A program made the position numbers and the translations under genes. The notes below the pieces were generated by a model that was not told the DNA's origin, made no database searches, and saw only the letters and a program-made list of their open reading frames with translations. From the NCBI GenBank assembly GCA_013298335.1, contig JAAFHI010000310.1:1-5380 (forward strand): a stretch of 5,380 nucleotides of DNA. Reading direction: 5' to 3'. Of this stretch, positions 4,677-5,380 are shown in pieces; position 1 is the first letter of the stretch; the number at the start of each line of letters is the position of its first letter. The stretch is from Actinomycetota bacterium. Lineage in GTDB: Bacteria > Acidobacteriota > Blastocatellia > Chloracidobacteriales > Chloracidobacteriaceae.

Positions 4677-5380
4677 ATGACTACTCAAGTTACAAAGAAA
4701 AAAGCCGTCGTCCTGCTCAGTGGCGGACTCGATTCAACCACCGTTCTCGCCATTGCCAGGAACGAAGGCTTCGAAGTCGCCTGCCTCTCGTTCGACTACG
4801 GCCAGCGCCACAAACGCGAACTCGAATCCGCGAAACGGGTCGCCGCCGCCAACGGCGTGACCGAACACCTCGTGGTGAATTTCGATCTGCGGGCCATCGG
4901 CGGTTCGGCGCTCACCTCGGACATTGCCGTTCCGAAGGCGCGCGACATTGCCGAGATGTCGCACGGCGTCCCGGTGACCTACGTTCCGGCGCGCAACACA
5001 ATCTTTCTGTCCTTCGCGCTGGCGTGGGCGGAAGTTCTGAATGCCACCGATATCTTCATCGGCGTCAACATTTACGACTATTCGGGCTATCCCGATTGCC
5101 GCCCCGAATACATCCGGGCCTACGAAACGATGGCGAATCTCGCGACCCGCGCGGGCATCGAGGGCACGTTGCGGCTGACCATCCACACGCCGCTCATTCA
5201 AATGACGAAGGCCGACATCGTCCGGCGGGGCCTCGAACTCGGCGTGGATTACTCGCTGACCCACAGTTGCTACGACCCGACGCCCGACGGCCTCGCCTGC
5301 GGGACCTGCGATAGCTGCCTGCTGCGTTTGAAGGGTTTCGCCGAAGCGGGGGCGAGCGACCCGGTGGGATACACGACAAC
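4677..5380 (+). CDS. queC: 7-cyano-7-deazaguanine (preQ0) synthase QueC, 3' end outside the window
   Basis: QueC converts 7-carboxy-7-deazaguanine, ammonia and ATP to preQ0, the precursor of queuosine in bacterial tRNA. The 234 visible residues cover almost the whole usual length (about 220-235), and no stop is reached before the edge. The PP-loop ATP-binding motif SGGLDSTT is at residues 15-22, followed by [11 protein letters not shown] (39-49). Conserved [10 protein letters not shown] and the [13 protein letters not shown] block lie in the middle. The zinc site is formed by Cys198, Cys208, Cys211 and Cys214 (HSCYDP and CGTCDSC). All expected catalytic and zinc residues are present. The ATG at 4677 has the purine-rich site AAGGGAGGG 11 bases upstream, somewhat far but usable. 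The gene follows rsmB by 54 bases on the same strand, and both encode RNA-modification enzymes. Other queuosine genes (queD, queE, folE) are not visible and may lie to the right. Confidence 0.95.
   Translation, partial: MTTQVTKKKAVVLLSGGLDSTTVLAIARNEGFEVACLSFDYGQRHKRELESAKRVAAANGVTEHLVVNFDLRAIGGSALTSDIAVPKARDIAEMSHGVPVTYVPARNTIFLSFALAWAEVLNATDIFIGVNIYDYSGYPDCRPEYIRAYETMANLATRAGIEGTLRLTIHTPLIQMTKADIVRRGLELGVDYSLTHSCYDPTPDGLACGTCDSCLLRLKGFAEAGASDPVGYTT

Noticed and set aside
4022..5314. 430-residue open frame on the plus strand spanning the rsmB-queC junction
   Set aside because: It is Arg-rich, runs in a different frame through two clearly recognised genes with intact motifs, and is an artefact of high GC content.

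Overview
The window is GC-rich bacterial chromosome with ordinary, tightly packed genes. I see no phage, transposase, CRISPR, tRNA or rRNA signature. The organism is probably a free-living bacterium, and I lean towards the PVC group (Verrucomicrobiota/Planctomycetota). That lean rests on weak evidence: an A+T-rich GATTTTC-type spacer repeat, and a spacer motif before queC that I remember as recurrent in such genomes. I could not test it.

Layout, left to right. Positions 1-387 hold the 3' end of a Pro/Ala-rich protein with a 21-residue tandem repeat. It is followed by a small one-helix protein with a Lys-Pro-Ala-Ala tail (472-759). A strong rho-independent terminator at 783-828 ends this left block. 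Positions 829-1019 carry no gene but contain several stem-loops. The last of these is the terminator of a leftward DUF1801 gene (1020-1439, minus), which has a very good ribosome binding site. A divergent spacer (1440-1615) separates it from three rightward genes: an ABC1/UbiB-type atypical kinase (1616-3031), the 16S rRNA m5C methyltransferase RsmB (3084-4622), and the preQ0 synthase QueC (4677 to the right edge, 3' end cut).

The three rightward genes are 52 and 54 bases apart with no convincing terminator between them, so they could be co-transcribed. RsmB modifies rRNA and QueC feeds queuosine (tRNA) synthesis, so two of the three concern RNA modification. The kinase-like protein has no obvious link to that.

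No clearly new system is visible. The items most worth a second look are a possible pseudoknotted leader over the queC ribosome binding site, the stem-loop cluster between the convergent genes, an ExD-to-ExN change in the UbiB-like protein, and a long basic linker inside RsmB.
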